Below are positions 21,105 to 31,764 of a stretch of 64,000 nucleotides of DNA, in pieces. This DNA comes from Bufo bufo (Eukaryota; Chordata; Amphibia; Anura; Bufonidae), in the NCBI RefSeq assembly GCF_905171765.1, contig NC_053391.1, positions 150,107,917-150,171,916 of the forward strand. Direction: 5' to 3'. Both the position numbers and the translations under genes were made by a program. Numbering within the stretch: position 1 is the first letter of the stretch; each line of letters begins with the position of its first letter. The notes under the pieces were generated by a model. It was not told the DNA's origin and ran no database searches. It was given only the letters and a program-made list of their open reading frames with translations.

Positions 21105-22775
21105 TCAAGGAAGATTTTTGTTCAGGAAAACCAGCATACGAACTCGTTCTGGGTCCAGTCTACTTCGTTTTCTATCAACTATGCCTGATGTGCTGAATAG
21201 TCTTTCTGAAATTACAGTGGAAGGAGGTGTAATTAAGAACTTTTTAGAGAGTGTTCTCAAATTCTGATATTTTTTGTTTTCTTTCCAGTACTTGAAAATA
21301 TCAGAGGATGGTTGAATCAGTGGTTCTGCTAAGTAGGCATTTATTTCTTCCTCTGGAGATAGAGAATGCTCGCTGCTGCTGGAAGATGGTACCACCATCA
21401 ATTGAGAATAATAACTCCACATGCCTTGACCTCCTTGTTGTTCAGTTTGTGATGTTTGACTGTTATCTGCTCCTAGTCCTTGTGCTGATGAATGTCGAGT
21501 GTCCTCGCCTTGCATACTTAGATCTGAATCTGTAATCTCAATGGCCAGTGTGGATTTAGCTTCCTCAAGTTTTTCTCTTATGATAAACACAGTTCCCTTG
21601 AATCGGGGATCCAGTAAAGTACCAAGAGCATAGAATTTTTCAGACTCAACAGAGTGATAGCGCCTTTTCATTGATGCAAGCAAATCATTTCTGAATCCCT
21701 GTATGGAAGCTATAGTGGATTTGAAATTCTGCAAAGCACGAATTGTACTGTTGACTAAAGGAATTATTTCAGAGATTGTCACTTGGCTTGAACTGGCCAC
21801 AAAAGTAGCTCTATCAAACACATCAAGGATTCGTATCACTTCTTCTATAATTGTCCACTGCCGAGCACTAAGATCTACCTGAAAATTTAGGTCAGAAGCA
21901 GATAGTAAAACAGCTGGCTTTTGTTCCAGGAGACAAGCTAGCATGTGAAGCTAAGAGTTCCATCTAGTTGGTTAGTCTTGTATGAGACAATGAGGTTTCA
22001 GACTTAACTTGTCTTGAGCGGATCGTAAGGTTTTCATGGCTTTTAAAGAGTGTTTGTAATGTCCTACAATACTCCGGCAGGATGCCATAATTTCCTTAAT
22101 TTCACTCTTGTTCAATAAACCATCTTTCAGAACTAATTGAAAGGTATGAGCCAGGCAAGGCAAGTGGTGAAACGGACTGCGCTGTAAAGCTGCTACCACA
22201 TTAGGACCATTGTCTCTCACGACACACACAACTTTTTGTGACAGATTCCATTCTGTCATAGTGATGAAAGCTTCTATGGCAGATGCTGTATGTGCAACCT
22301 CAGGAAAGGGAATACATTCCAAGCACAGGTGATGATACAGAAAGTTGTCATCTATGAAGTGAACTGTCAAACTGAGATAATCATCATAAGATATAGATGT
22401 CCACATGTCTGTTGTTACTCCAATAAAATTGGTTTTCACTAGAAGGTCCTGAACTTTTGTCTTTACCTCTTCATACATTTCTGGAATTACCTTTTCTGCA
22501 ATGTGTTTCCTGCTTGGGATGACATATCTTGACTCTAGGTGGTTTATCAAATTTCTGAAACCTTTATCTTCTACTATGGATAGTGGTTGGTTGTCCTGAC
22601 AGATCATTTCACCGACTAATCGTGTAACTGTTTTAGCTCTTTTGTCTCCTGGTTTGAAAATTTGCTTTTTGTCTAGAAAGGCTGGCATAGTCCATTGCTG
22701 AGAAGGTGGTGTTACTGCTTTACGTTTCACTGGGGGTGGTTTGAACGGACTTTCAGTAAACGAAGACATCGCCAT
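21105..22775 (-). pseudogene. hAT transposase (ZBED type), two in-frame stops
   Basis: The minus-strand frame starts MAMSSFTESPFKPPPVKRKA and includes FRNLINHLESRYVIPSRKHI, then VTTDMWTSISYDDYLSLTVHF with the catalytic-domain TDMW signature. DNGPNVVAAL and CLAHTFQLVLKDGL follow. The C-terminal dimerisation domain reads PPSTVISERLFSTSGIVDRK and is complete. TAA and TAG codons flank PTRWNS (near 21971 and 21951) with the frame unchanged. The usual N-terminal BED zinc finger is missing: the frame begins within about 70 bp of the transposon end at 22848, so the 5' part was deleted. About 556 codons remain. Confidence 0.9.
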
Positions 22776-22848
22776 ATGTTCGCCTGTTTGGCGAACGAGC
22801 AAAGTTTGCCGCGAAACAACCCCCGGGCGAAGCGCAAGGCCATCTCTA

Positions 22849-23588
22849 TTGAGGAATATGTGTCAGCCTGTAGTACCTATGCTTGTGCTAAGGTGACACA
22901 TACTCGGCCTTCTGGATCTCTACTTCCGTTGCCCATCCCGTCCAGACCATGGACTCACTTATCCATGGATTTTATCACTGATCTACCTAATTCTTCAGGA
23001 AAAACTGTTATTGTGGTGGTAGTTGATCGCTTTATTAAAATTGTTCACTTTATAGCGTTGCTGTGCCTACCTAATGCTAAAACACTTGCACAAGTGTTTG
23101 TTGACAACATTGTGAAACTCCATGGCATTCCCTCTGATGTGATCTCGGATCGGGGTACTCAGTTTGTTTCCAGATTCTGGAAGGCGTTCTGTACTCGACT
23201 GGGGGTACAACTGTTCTTTTCTTCGGCTTTTCATCCTCAGTCGAACAGACAGACAGAACGCACTAATCAAAGTCTGGAGACTTACTTGAGATGTTTTGTC
23301 TATGAGAACCAGGAGGAGTGGTCTTTGTTTTTGTCTTTGGCAGAGTTCGCCATAAACAATCGTAGACAGGAGTCCACTGGTAAGTCACCGTTTTTTGGGG
23401 CATATGGGTTAGACCCGCAGTTTGGCACATTTTCTGGTTCTGATACTTCTGGTATCCCTGAGGAGGAACATTTTTCGTCATCATTGTCATCTATATGGCA
23501 GAAAGTTCTAAATAACTTCATGAATATGGGCAACAATTCCGGAGAGTGGGTGATTCTGTGTGGCTGTCCAGAAGAAACATTAAGTTGA
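22849..23588 (+). pseudogene. pol: Gypsy integrase catalytic region
   Basis: Open from the hAT junction. The end of the zinc-binding domain (EEYVSACSTYACAK) leads into the rve core with D in WTHLSMDFITDLP, D in VISDRGTQFVSRFW and E in QSNRQTERTNQSLE. These are the three metal-binding acids for strand transfer of the cDNA. The frame closes at 23586-23588 after a shift near VWLSRR. The upstream zinc-domain half and all of RT/RNase H are missing. The longer open frame reaching back to 22695 is a chance fusion with antisense hAT sequence. Confidence 0.9.
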
Positions 23589-23992
23589 AGGTACCTTCTT
23601 GGAAGTTGGGTTCAAGGTTTATTGATCCATATTAGATCACTGCCATTATTAATCCTGTAGCTTTTCGTCTTGAACTTCCTCAGGCCCTGAAAATGTGTTT
23701 CATAAATCTTTGTTGAAGAGATATGTTGAACCTTTGGAGCCGTCTTCCTTGCCACCCGCTCCTGTCATGGTGGACGGTAGTTTGGAATTTCAGATCGCCA
23801 AGATAATTCACTCGAGTTCTCCGTAGATCTCTTCAGTATCTTGTTCACTGGAAGGGTTATGGATCAGAGGAGAGGATGTGGGTACCGGCATCTGACGTGA
23901 ATGCCAGTCATTTGGTGAAAGCTTTTCACAGGTCTCACCCGGATAAGGTCGGTCCTGGGTGCCCGGAGGTCACCCGTAGAAGGGGGGGGTAC
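23589..23992 (+). pseudogene. pol: Gypsy integrase C-terminus with chromodomain, and polypurine tract
   Basis: Out of frame with the core, 23828-23946 reads [20 protein letters not shown] and [18 protein letters not shown], a chromodomain. In chromoviruses this domain steers integration to marked chromatin. Frameshifts lie near 23575, 23700 and 23820. The G-run at 23981-23989 just before the LTR is the plus-strand primer tract. Confidence 0.8.
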
Positions 23993-24626
23993 TGTCACGG
24001 ACATTCCCACGACAGGTGGCAGGAGATCAGTGAGACTGGAAACATGTGGTTTCATCTGACAGGTTTTCCTTGTGGATCAATAGGCGTCTGTGTTGTTACT
24101 GGTAATGGCCACACTCCTTGCAACAGGTGTTGCTAAATTGGTCATTTAACTTTCCTTATTTATTGTTGCTTCTCCCACAATGTTGTGCGGTTAATAGCTT
24201 CAGTTTCAGTTGTGGATAGCTGGTGTGTGGATCTCAACTGAGTTCTTGCTGCTTCCATTGCTCCTTTAAAGTCAAGTCTTTCCTTTCCCTTTTTGTGTTT
24301 TGTATGGGTTCTGTGTGTTGCATTTCCCTATTGTTTGTATTAGGCCTGAAGGAGACTCCTGTTCATCCTTACTTTTGGAGGAACAGGTAGTCTTGTCCCT
24401 GCCATTAGTACCAGGGTCCTATAGGGCTAGATAGGACTCTAGGTATTTCTGTGTATGAACACACCTACCTCTGGGGTCTGTTTATACTGGTAGTCAGTCA
24501 GGATTTTGATTAGGGTTTAACTAGGAGGTGTCCATCTTCCTTTCCTAGTTCTCAGGCCCGATTCCCTGTTCCCCCTTTCTTTCTTATGCTTGGTGTGGAA
24601 TTTCCCTCCGACACTGAAGCATGACA
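23993..24626 (+). repeat. 3' long terminal repeat
   Basis: Starts tgtcacggacattcccacga and ends aagcatgaca. It is 29 bp longer than the 5' LTR, mainly through a tcttgctgcttccattgctc-like stretch near 24245. Followed by agtac, the right target duplication. Confidence 0.92.
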
Positions 24627-25035
24627 AGTACCTACAGAATGGGTTAACTATGAATGTGGGTGGACTAGAACATAATGCACACAGCGATACACTCTCCCTG
24701 CAATCTCCCTGCTGTTTGTTCCAAGCCTTCACAGTGAAATTAGGCCTCCAAGTGGGATGAATATGATCAGGCAGAGGGCCAGGGTATACCTGATTTATTG
24801 CGATTCATGACAAATTAATTCGTAATTATTCAAATTTCAAGTTTGGCGAATCTTCAGAATTTTTCAAAACTTCCCTCATATCTAACAATGACATGGCCAG
24901 AATCTAGGTTAGCTCCTATCTTTATGCACAGCTCCTGAGCATACACCCTAAAAGTGTGTCATGATGCGGGAACTACCCAATCCCGATGCTATTCTATTAT
25001 TCATTAATTATCTAATTATATAAATGTTTACAAAG
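24627..25035. mobile_element. Gypsy flank with a hAT 3'-end remnant
   Basis: After the agtac duplication, about 24735-24884 looks like a hAT terminal region: gccagggtatacctgattta, then caaatttcaagtttggcgaa, then ctcatatcta at 24875-24884, near the usual ctcatctcta end. No partner end was found. Confidence 0.4.
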
Positions 25036-25043
25036 TATATGAC

Positions 25044-25272
25044 TAGAGATGAGGACTCCCCTGCATAACGGAAACGGGACGGATCCGTTTTGCAGCCCAT
25101 AGACTTGTATTATGATGGAATGAATACCGGAATGCCTCTAAAGGCATTCCGTTATGCATTCCGTCATAGAATTGCGTTATGGTCTGTGGTAACGGAATCC
25201 ATAACGCAATTCACCTTTTACCACCAAACGAAGTGTGAATAAATTTCAATATATGAAATTCACTCATCTCTG
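25044..25272. mobile_element. hAT MITE with 8-bp target duplication
   Basis: Ends tagagatgag and ctcatctctg (one mismatch) enclose 229 bp. The direct repeat tatatgac lies at 25036-25043 and 25273-25280. The interior is largely inverted (ggaatgcctctaaaggcattcc and related cgttatg words). Confidence 0.85.
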
Positions 25273-25280
25273 TATATGAC

Positions 25281-26149
25281 ATAAATATTACACTATTTGC
25301 CAGTATGTTTTAAGCATATACAATTAAGAAAATTGGTTTTATCTTAAAAAATTTTAACAGATAAGTAGTTGCTGTTTCTGAATTATTAATGATAAGTATC
25401 TTATTATGTATCGCTTTTTGCTTAAATTAGCATTTATGCTGAAAGTAGTGGTATGTAGCGCTTTCATGTTCCCAGAGGAGATTTTACACTTTGGAGAAAC
25501 TGCCAACAATAAACCTGGCACAAATGACAAGAGGTAAAAGAAATCAGGGCTTGTCATTCTGATTGCTGTCGTTTCACTTTCTTCATCACAATTTGGGTTT
25601 CCTCCAACTCACTGAAGCAGCAAAGTTAACCTAGTAGATCTTTCGTTCTAGAAACCATGATACTTTGTATTCACAAGAAAAATCTCAATGAAAAAATAAA
25701 TCTAATGTCAAAAAACAATCAAATTTAATAATAATAATAATCATGTTGCATCAGAATTATGGTAAAAAAAATAATGGTGTTTTGATTTGAGTCAAATATA
25801 TCTACTGTTTTCACCTTATTTTTTCTCCAGAAAGAATGAAACATGTATTAAGCAAATATATTGCTGCATTTGTGGGAGGGGAGGCTGATTACAAGGCTAA
25901 TTATACGTACCTGTGGGCCCAGGCTGGCTGATTACTAGGCTATTTATAGGCACCTGTGGGCCCAGGCTGACGATGATTCAGCTGATTTCACCCACCCACC
26001 CACACCTTCTTACCGTCACTTCACATTAGGGTGGCCCCCTTTAGGCTGCCCTACCACGGCAGTCATGGCATAACTCCACTGCTTGTTGTAGATAGGGGTT
26101 AGATAGGTTAGGTTCAGCTTTCTGATAGCCTATCCGACCACAAATATTA
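25281..26149. other. A/T-rich spacer with a short direct duplication
   Basis: No long frame. A taa microsatellite occurs at 25727-25740. A segment containing acctgtgggcccaggctg is repeated at about 25910 and 25951, and a ccacccac run follows at 25990. Confidence 0.4.
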
Positions 26150-27484
26150 GTTTTCACAAAGTTTGCTGCTAAACTGCTTTTAGATCTTTGTTTCAGTTGT
26201 TTCTGTGATGTAGTGAAATATAATTACACGCATTTCATACGTTTCAAAGGCTTTTATCGACAATTACATGACATTTATGCAAAGAGTCAGTATTTGCAGT
26301 GTTGGCCCTTCTTTTTCAGGACCTCTGCAATTCGACTGGTCATGCTCTCAATCAACTTCTGGGCCAATTCCTGAATGATAGCAACCCATTCTTTCATAAT
26401 CACTTCTTGGAGTTTGTCAGAATTAGTGGGTTTTTGTTTGTCCACCCGCCTCTTGAGGATTGACCACAAGTTCTCAATAGGATTAAGATCTGGGGAGTTT
26501 CCAGGCCATGGACCCAAAATGTCAACGTTTTGGTCCCTGAGCCACTTAGTTATCACTTTTGCCTTATGGCACGGTGCTCCATCGTGCTGGAAAATGCATT
26601 GTTCTTCACCAAACTGTTGTGAGATTGTTGGAAGAAGTTGCTGTTGGAGGGTGTTTTGGTACCATTCTTTATTCATGGCTGTGTTTTTGGGCAAAATTGT
26701 GAGTGAGCCCACTCCCTTGGATGAGAAGCAACCCCACACATGAATTGTTTCAGGATGCTTTACTGTTGGCATGACACAGGACTGATGGTAGCGCTCATCT
26801 TTTCTTCTCCAGACAAGCCTTTTTCCAGATGCCCCAAACAATCGGAAAGAGGCTTCATCGGAGAATATGACTTTGCCCCAGTCCTCAACAGTCCATTCAC
26901 CATACTTTCTGCACAAGATCAATCTGTCACTGATGTTTTTTTTGGAGAGAAGTGGCTTCTTTGCTGGCCTTCTTGACACCAGGCCATCTTCCAAAAGTCT
27001 TTGCCTCACTGTGCATGCAGATGCGCTCACACCTGCCTGCTGCCATTCCTGAGCAAGCTCTGCACTGGTGGCACTCCGATCCCGCAGCTGAATCCTCTTT
27101 AGGAGACGATCCTGGCGTTTGCTGGAGTTTCTTGGACGTCCTGAAGCCTTCTTAACAAGAATTGAACCTCTTTCCTTGAAGTTCTTGATGATCCTATAAA
27201 TTGTTGATTGAGGTGCAATCTTAGTAGCCACAATATCCTTGCCTGTGAAGCCATTTTTATGCAATGCAATGATGGCTGCACGCGTTTCTTTGCAGGTCAC
27301 CATGGTTAACAATGGAAGAACAATGATTTCAAGCATCACCCTCCTTTTTCTTAACATGTCAAGTCTGCCATTTTAACCCAATCAGCCTGACATAATGATC
27401 TCCAGCCTTGTGCTCATCAACATTCTCCCCTGAGTTAACAAGACGATTACTGAAATGATCTCAGCAGGTCCTTTAATGACAGCA
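26150..27484 (-). mobile_element. Tc1-like element, internal copy lacking recognisable ends
   Basis: A well-conserved transposon body surrounds an intact transposase frame. No terminal inverted repeats or TA duplication could be found. The right side stops in an A-run at 27487-27500 and the left fades near 26150. It appears truncated at both ends and so cannot move by itself, although its enzyme frame is open. Confidence 0.65.
26287..27303 (-). CDS. Tc1/mariner transposase, uninterrupted (DD35E spacing)
   Basis: I chose the ATG at 27303 (accATGg context, MVTCKETRAAIIALHK). An upstream in-frame ATG would add 18 residues with no family match. The 338-residue protein has an N-terminal helix-turn-helix (NGFTGKDIVATKI, TIYRIIKNFKERG), a GRPR motif near residue 75 and a second DNA-binding repeat. 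The catalytic acids are D in VIFSDEASFRLFG, D in FQHDGAPCH and E in LNPIENLW. I count 35 residues between the second D and E, against 34 in classical Tc1 and in the other Tc1 family at 40199. The length is typical. The frame has no stop or shift, but the flanking ends are missing. It would cut and paste DNA at TA sites. Confidence 0.93.
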   Translation of the reverse strand: MVTCKETRAAIIALHKNGFTGKDIVATKIAPQSTIYRIIKNFKERGSILVKKASGRPRNSSKRQDRLLKRIQLRDRSATSAELAQEWQQAGVSASACTVRQRLLEDGLVSRRPAKKPLLSKKNISDRLILCRKYGEWTVEDWGKVIFSDEASFRLFGASGKRLVWRRKDERYHQSCVMPTVKHPETIHVWGCFSSKGVGSLTILPKNTAMNKEWYQNTLQQQLLPTISQQFGEEQCIFQHDGAPCHKAKVITKWLRDQNVDILGPWPGNSPDLNPIENLWSILKRRVDKQKPTNSDKLQEVIMKEWVAIIQELAQKLIESMTSRIAEVLKKKGQHCKY

Positions 27485-28679
27485 ATGAAAAAAAAAAAAA
27501 ACTGCAGCATCATGTGGAGGTTCGGTTGCGCCTGGGCAATGGCAGAAGGTGCCAGGCGAGTGCTGGCATTCACGGTAGGATTGGACTTGGTTACACGGTC
27601 CGTGACTTGTAGCGCTCTGGGGCGAAGGGTGTTGGGCTCCAATGGTCAAATGATCGTGGTTAGGATTGTTACCTTCAAAGCTACGTCCGTGTGTCTGCAT
27701 TTACATTTTGTCCTATACGCCATTCACTACTAGAGCTGCTTTCATGCGTCCGCCGTTGCATTACATTAATACTCTGCTCACTTTCAGATTGCATTCATAC
27801 GGCTGCTTTATACCATGCTCCTCATACTTATACACAGAGCTGTGCTCATACCATGTTTTTAGGCAACACTCACATCCAGAGCTGCATTCACCCACTTGTT
27901 CTTACATCATGTGGTATACTCTGCTTCCACTTAAAGTTGCATTTCTTTTCATTGCTACATAATGGTTACTCAGTATTCTTACTAGGGCTATCAACACACC
28001 GCTCTGATACTGCTCTTCCGATAAAGATAGCCGCTTTCTTTTCAGGCTTACGTTTCTTTCCTCGGTGGTTTGTTACATTCCTTAGGCCTACCTTTTTCTG
28101 TTTACTTGGGGGGAAGAGAGAGGAGAAAGAGAAAAAAAAATAAAAATGCGTGGTGTTCTTTAATCCTGGTTTGCATTAACTTAGACAGGTCTCCTTTACT
28201 TCTGGTTCGCATTCACTCAGATTGATCTCCCACCCCAGTTAACCAAATAGCTCGCTAGCGGACAGTGGGCCAATAGGAGTAAGTTCCTACTATGTTGTCA
28301 CAGTTGTTCATTCCTTTGTCACGACGAGGGTCTTTTCTTAGCGAACTGCAATGCCCCTGGCTCTTGTTTTTCTCCCATCTGTTTCAATTTCGCGGTTGGT
28401 TAATGTTTCGTTCATGCAAGTGGTTCGGATCACTAATGTCTATGCATTTTCCATTAGGTCTGGCTCACGTTTTAATTACTTATCGTCACTGTAAGGTCAT
28501 CCAGGTCAATCTCTTGGCTTCAGGGGGCATCATGTCTTCGGGGGCCCGATGACCGTTCTTCATGTTGTTCGTTAGGGGTAATAATATGGTTGTAGGCTGG
28601 TTAGCGTCCTAGGTTTATTGTCGGAGAGGGTCATGGTCATGCGAGTCCCCAAGTCATACTGGTGCTGCATAAGTGGTTT
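27485..28679. other. Unassigned stretch, possible retroelement remnant
   Basis: T-rich with cattcac/tcatacg words and no convincing frame; frames of 90-150 codons lack recognisable motifs. A purine run (gagagaggagaaagag) lies near 28115. Confidence 0.25.
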
Positions 28680-28730
28680 TAAAATAAATAAATAAATAAA
28701 TAAAAATAAAAAATAAAAAAATAAAAAAAT
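28680..28730. repeat. A-rich (AAAT)n-like microsatellite
   Basis: aaataaataaataaataaa passing into aaataaaaaa repeats at the left edge of the tandem array. Confidence 0.85.
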
Positions 28731-28734
28731 CCGC

Positions 28735-29915
28735 CATTAGAGTCTCTCACGCATGGCTTCTCCGTTTTAGTTTTACATACATGACTCTGCCATTAGAGCC
28801 TCTCACGCATGGTTCTCCGTTTTAGTTTTACACATATGGCTCCGCCATTAGAGCCTCTCACGCATGGCTTCTCCATTTTAGTTTTACACACATGACTCTG
28901 CCATTAGAGCCTCTCACGCATGGCTTCGCCATTAGAGTCTCTCACGCATGGCTTCTCCGTTTTTAGGTTTACACATATGACTCCGCCATTAGTCTCTCAC
29001 GCATGGCTTCTCCGTTTTAGTGTCACACATATGACTCCGCCATTAGAGTCTCTCACGCATGGCTCCGCCATTAGTCTCTCACGCATGGCTTCTCCCCTTT
29101 TAGTGTTACATATGGCTCCGCCATTAGAGTCTCTCACGCATGGCTCAGCCATTAGAGTCTCTCACGCATGGCTTCTCCCTTTTGGTGTTACATATGACTC
29201 CGCCATTAGAGTCTCTCAAGAATGGCTCCGCCATTAGAGTCTCTCACGCATGGCTTCTCCCTTTTGGTGTTACATATGACTCCGCCATTAGAGTCTCTCA
29301 TGCATGGCTCTGCCATTAGAGTCTCTCACGCATGGCTTCTCCGTTTTAGTTGTACACATGACTCCGCGGCTAGTCTCTCACGCATGGCTTCTCCCTTTTA
29401 GTGTTACACATATGACTCCGCCATTAGAGTCTCTCACGCATGGCTCCGCCATTAGAGTCTCTCACGCATGGCTTCCCCCTTTTAGTGTTACATATGACTC
29501 CGCCATTAGTCTCTCACGCATGGCTTCTCCCTTTTAGTGTTACACATATGACTCCGCCATTAGTCTCTCATGCATGGATTCTCCCTTGTAGTGTTACATA
29601 TGGCTCTGCCATTAGTCTCTCACGCATGGCTTCTCCGTTTTAGTTGTACACATATGACTCTGCCATTAGTCTCCCACGCATGGCTTCTCCCTTTTAGTGT
29701 TACATATGACTCCGCCATTAGAGTCTCTCACGCATGGCTCCGCCATTAGTCTCTCACGCATGGCTTCTCCGTTTTAGTTTTACACATATGACTCCGCCAT
29801 TAGTCTCTCACGCACGACTTCTCCCTTTTAGTGTTACATATGACTCCGCCATTAGTCTCTCACGCATGGCTTCTCCGTTAAAATTTTACACACATAACTC
29901 CGCCATTCGAGGCCA
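28735..29915. repeat. About 56-bp tandem array (ctcacgcatggcttctccg)
   Basis: Roughly twenty copies of a composite unit: gtctctcacgcatggcttct, then a ttttagt-ttacacatatg block, then actccgccatta. Some units insert an extra gcatggctccgccattagag half-copy. Frames of 60-105 codons (SLTHGFSV, HMTPPL repeats) are products of the repeat because the unit lacks stops in one phase. Confidence 0.92.
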
Positions 29916-31108
29916 GCTGCGTGGTCGCACAACAAGTAAGTTCCATGTCTTTTTCTGTCCTCAGACCCGCTCGCATGGCTCGGTCATCTGTGGCTCGCAA
30001 TACAAATTTCTTGTGGTGGCTCGCACGTGTGGCTTGTGCCATTAGAGTCTCTCTCACGTTATTGTTTTCCCTGAATCTTTTATTTTCTAGGTTGTTGGGT
30101 TTTCATTGTTTTCTTTATAAGCAGTCATCCCAAGCCTGCCTTTGCGGACATCATCTTCTCCCAGGCATGCTTACTTCATCTACAAACTCGGGCTGAGGGT
30201 GTTGGTGTCCGGCCTAAGTCCTGGGTATCGGTCCATCTTCCAGTAGGAGGTACAGTAATAAGGCGCAGTTTACGAAGTCTGTCATGTCTTCTGACACGAC
30301 AAGTCCTATCACGACTACAGGCGCAGCATACATAGTTTATCACGATCTTAAGGATGTTTGTAGGCGAGATTGAGCCTCAGTGACAGCGCTGTTACATCGC
30401 AGGAGGAGATGTTTGCGGGTGGTACCCCGGCTGAATGACAACTTGCTGGGTAGCAATAGGGGAAGGTTGTGGTTGGGGGAGTTTCAGTGCTATTGTGTGG
30501 CAAAGGGGGAAGGTCACGGGCGGGATCATGCCCAAGTGGCTATACTATTGGATCGCATGACAAATTGACAGTGGGCGGGGTCACGTCCGAGTGACAGCCG
30601 GAGCGATGTCGGGGCTCTCGTGACAATAGAGGTAAAGGTTAGAGGGAATTTTCAGTCTACAGATGTTTCACTCTTCCTATGTATATATCATGGGGCACGG
30701 AGTAAATTGTAAGTAGTCGGAGCGCTCATTGTTACTAGTGCAGTCATGACTCACAATTAATAACAGAAGTGTGGTTACTACTGACAACGGAATAATCTTC
30801 TAGTGATGGCAGACAGAGTCGGTGGGATATATTTATCCTAACAAGTTCGTGTAGGAGAGTGCTGCAGGGCCTCTTACACTCGCAAGGGCCTCTTTATTTG
30901 GTGCAGGAATAAAAAGATTCCATAGTGTGGTGGATTCTTCTATATACTTTCTGTATTTGTATTAGTGTAGTGGGCAGGCGTAAGGGGGAATGTGCCATCT
31001 TTCTGCTGTGTTGATATATTCTCATTATGTCAATCAACAGTGTACGATAAAGCTTCTGAGGACCATTTTAGTTTTTATGTTGTTCGGGAGTAGTGTTTGT
31101 TTTTATTT
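29916..31108. other. Unassigned stretch
   Basis: It starts in an edge of the tandem array and contains gtgacag and ggggtcac words near 30380-30600 that recur loosely. No inverted ends, long frame or RNA gene was recognised. Confidence 0.25.
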
Positions 31109-31214
31109 GGGTCCATTCACACGTCCGCAATTCTGTTCCGCATTTTGCTGAACGGAATTGCGGACCAATTCATTTCTATAGGGCCACACGATGTGTGCCG
31201 GTGTGAATGGACCC
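31109..31214. mobile_element. 106-bp MITE with 14-bp perfect inverted ends
   Basis: gggtccattcacac and gtgtgaatggaccc bound the element, with inner inverted words ccgcaattc and gaattgcgg. The flanks ttattt and tttat allow a 3-bp ttt duplication. Its termini resemble the ggctccattcagacgtccg ends of the satellite unit at 38580-39790. Confidence 0.75.
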
Positions 31215-31544
31215 TTTATGTGCTTCTTGTAGGACACAACTAGCACTTATGTGATTAAAAGTAAAAAGTATTCGCTTTCCCGTTATAATCCTACCGTGTG
31301 GATATAAAGTAGATGTGTGAGGTGCTGTTGGCTGGGTTGGATGGCTTTCGGTCTGTTTTGGTCTGTGTTTCTGGCAGAAAATAAAATTTGTGTAGGTCTA
31401 GGGGTCGTAATGCTCCCTAATGTCTTTTGGTATGATCCGTAAAAAAGTCTTCTTGAGTGGCTGTGCAAAATGGTGGAGGATTAAACCAGAATAAAAAAAT
31501 AGAGGTTACAATTAAAAAGGAGTACATTTTCACATGTATATATA
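31215..31544. other. Spacer ending at the Tc1 insertion site
   Basis: Unassigned A/T-rich sequence. The last bases, tatata, provide the TA target of the Tc1 element that begins at 31545. Confidence 0.35.
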
Positions 31545-31760
31545 CAGTGGATATAAAAAGTAAACACACCCCTGTTAAAATGTCTGGTTTCTGTGCTGTA
31601 AAAAAAATTTGACAAATATAAATCATTTCAGAACTTTTTCCACCTTTTAATAAGACCTATAAACTGTACAACTCAATTGAAAAACAAACTGAAATCTTTT
31701 AGGTAGAGGGAAGAAAAAATATAAAAATAAAATAATATGGTTGGATAAGTGTGCACATCC
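31545..31760 (-). mobile_element. Tc1 element, left arm (split by piggyBac)
   Basis: Begins cagtggatataaaaagtaaa after a TA. It runs to gtgtgcacatcc at 31760, immediately before a TTAA. Across the 8.4-kb insert the sequence resumes as actaatactttgttgaagca at 40198, which is the tail of the Tc1 transposase region. It is the terminal inverted repeat arm next to the transposase stop codon. Confidence 0.85.
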
Positions 31761-31764
31761 TTAA

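Larger units (their letters stand above)
19419..22848 (-). mobile_element. hAT element or hAT composite inside the Gypsy pol region
   Basis: Bounded by tagagatgg at 19419-19427 and ccatctcta at 22840-22848, a 9-bp inverted match typical of hAT ends. Flanks differ (cgggttgc left, ttgaggaa right), so there is no 8-bp duplication. It contains a palindromic MITE, an exon-like fragment and a minus-strand transposase. The subterminal sequences differ: the left is rich in cgaat and the right in ggcgaa. They could be the two ends of one element or ends of two elements. Confidence 0.65.
17726..24626 (+). mobile_element. Ty3/Gypsy retrotransposon (chromodomain type) with internal loss and hAT DNA
   Basis: Two long terminal repeats bound 6901 bp. 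The 5-bp direct repeat agtac flanks it at 17721-17725 and 24627-24631. Internal order is gag with zinc knuckle, protease start, hAT DNA, integrase, chromodomain and a G-rich polypurine tract (about 23979-23989). The reverse transcriptase and RNase H region expected between protease and integrase is absent. No clear tRNA primer site was found after the 5' LTR. Confidence 0.92.

Noticed and set aside
22695..23588. A 297-codon frame as a complete gene
   Set aside because: Its first 50 codons are antisense hAT terminal sequence; only the part after 22849 is integrase.
27691..28143. 150-codon frame MSAFTFCPIRHSLLEL
   Set aside because: No motif, skewed cysteine/histidine/leucine composition from T-rich DNA, and no supporting context.
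12009..31764. Treating TTAA at 12009 and TTAA at 31761 as ends of one 19.7-kb element
   Set aside because: The two sites are the same type of end facing each other (right end of element 1, left end of element 2), and flanking sequences are CR1-like and Tc1, so they belong to separate insertions.
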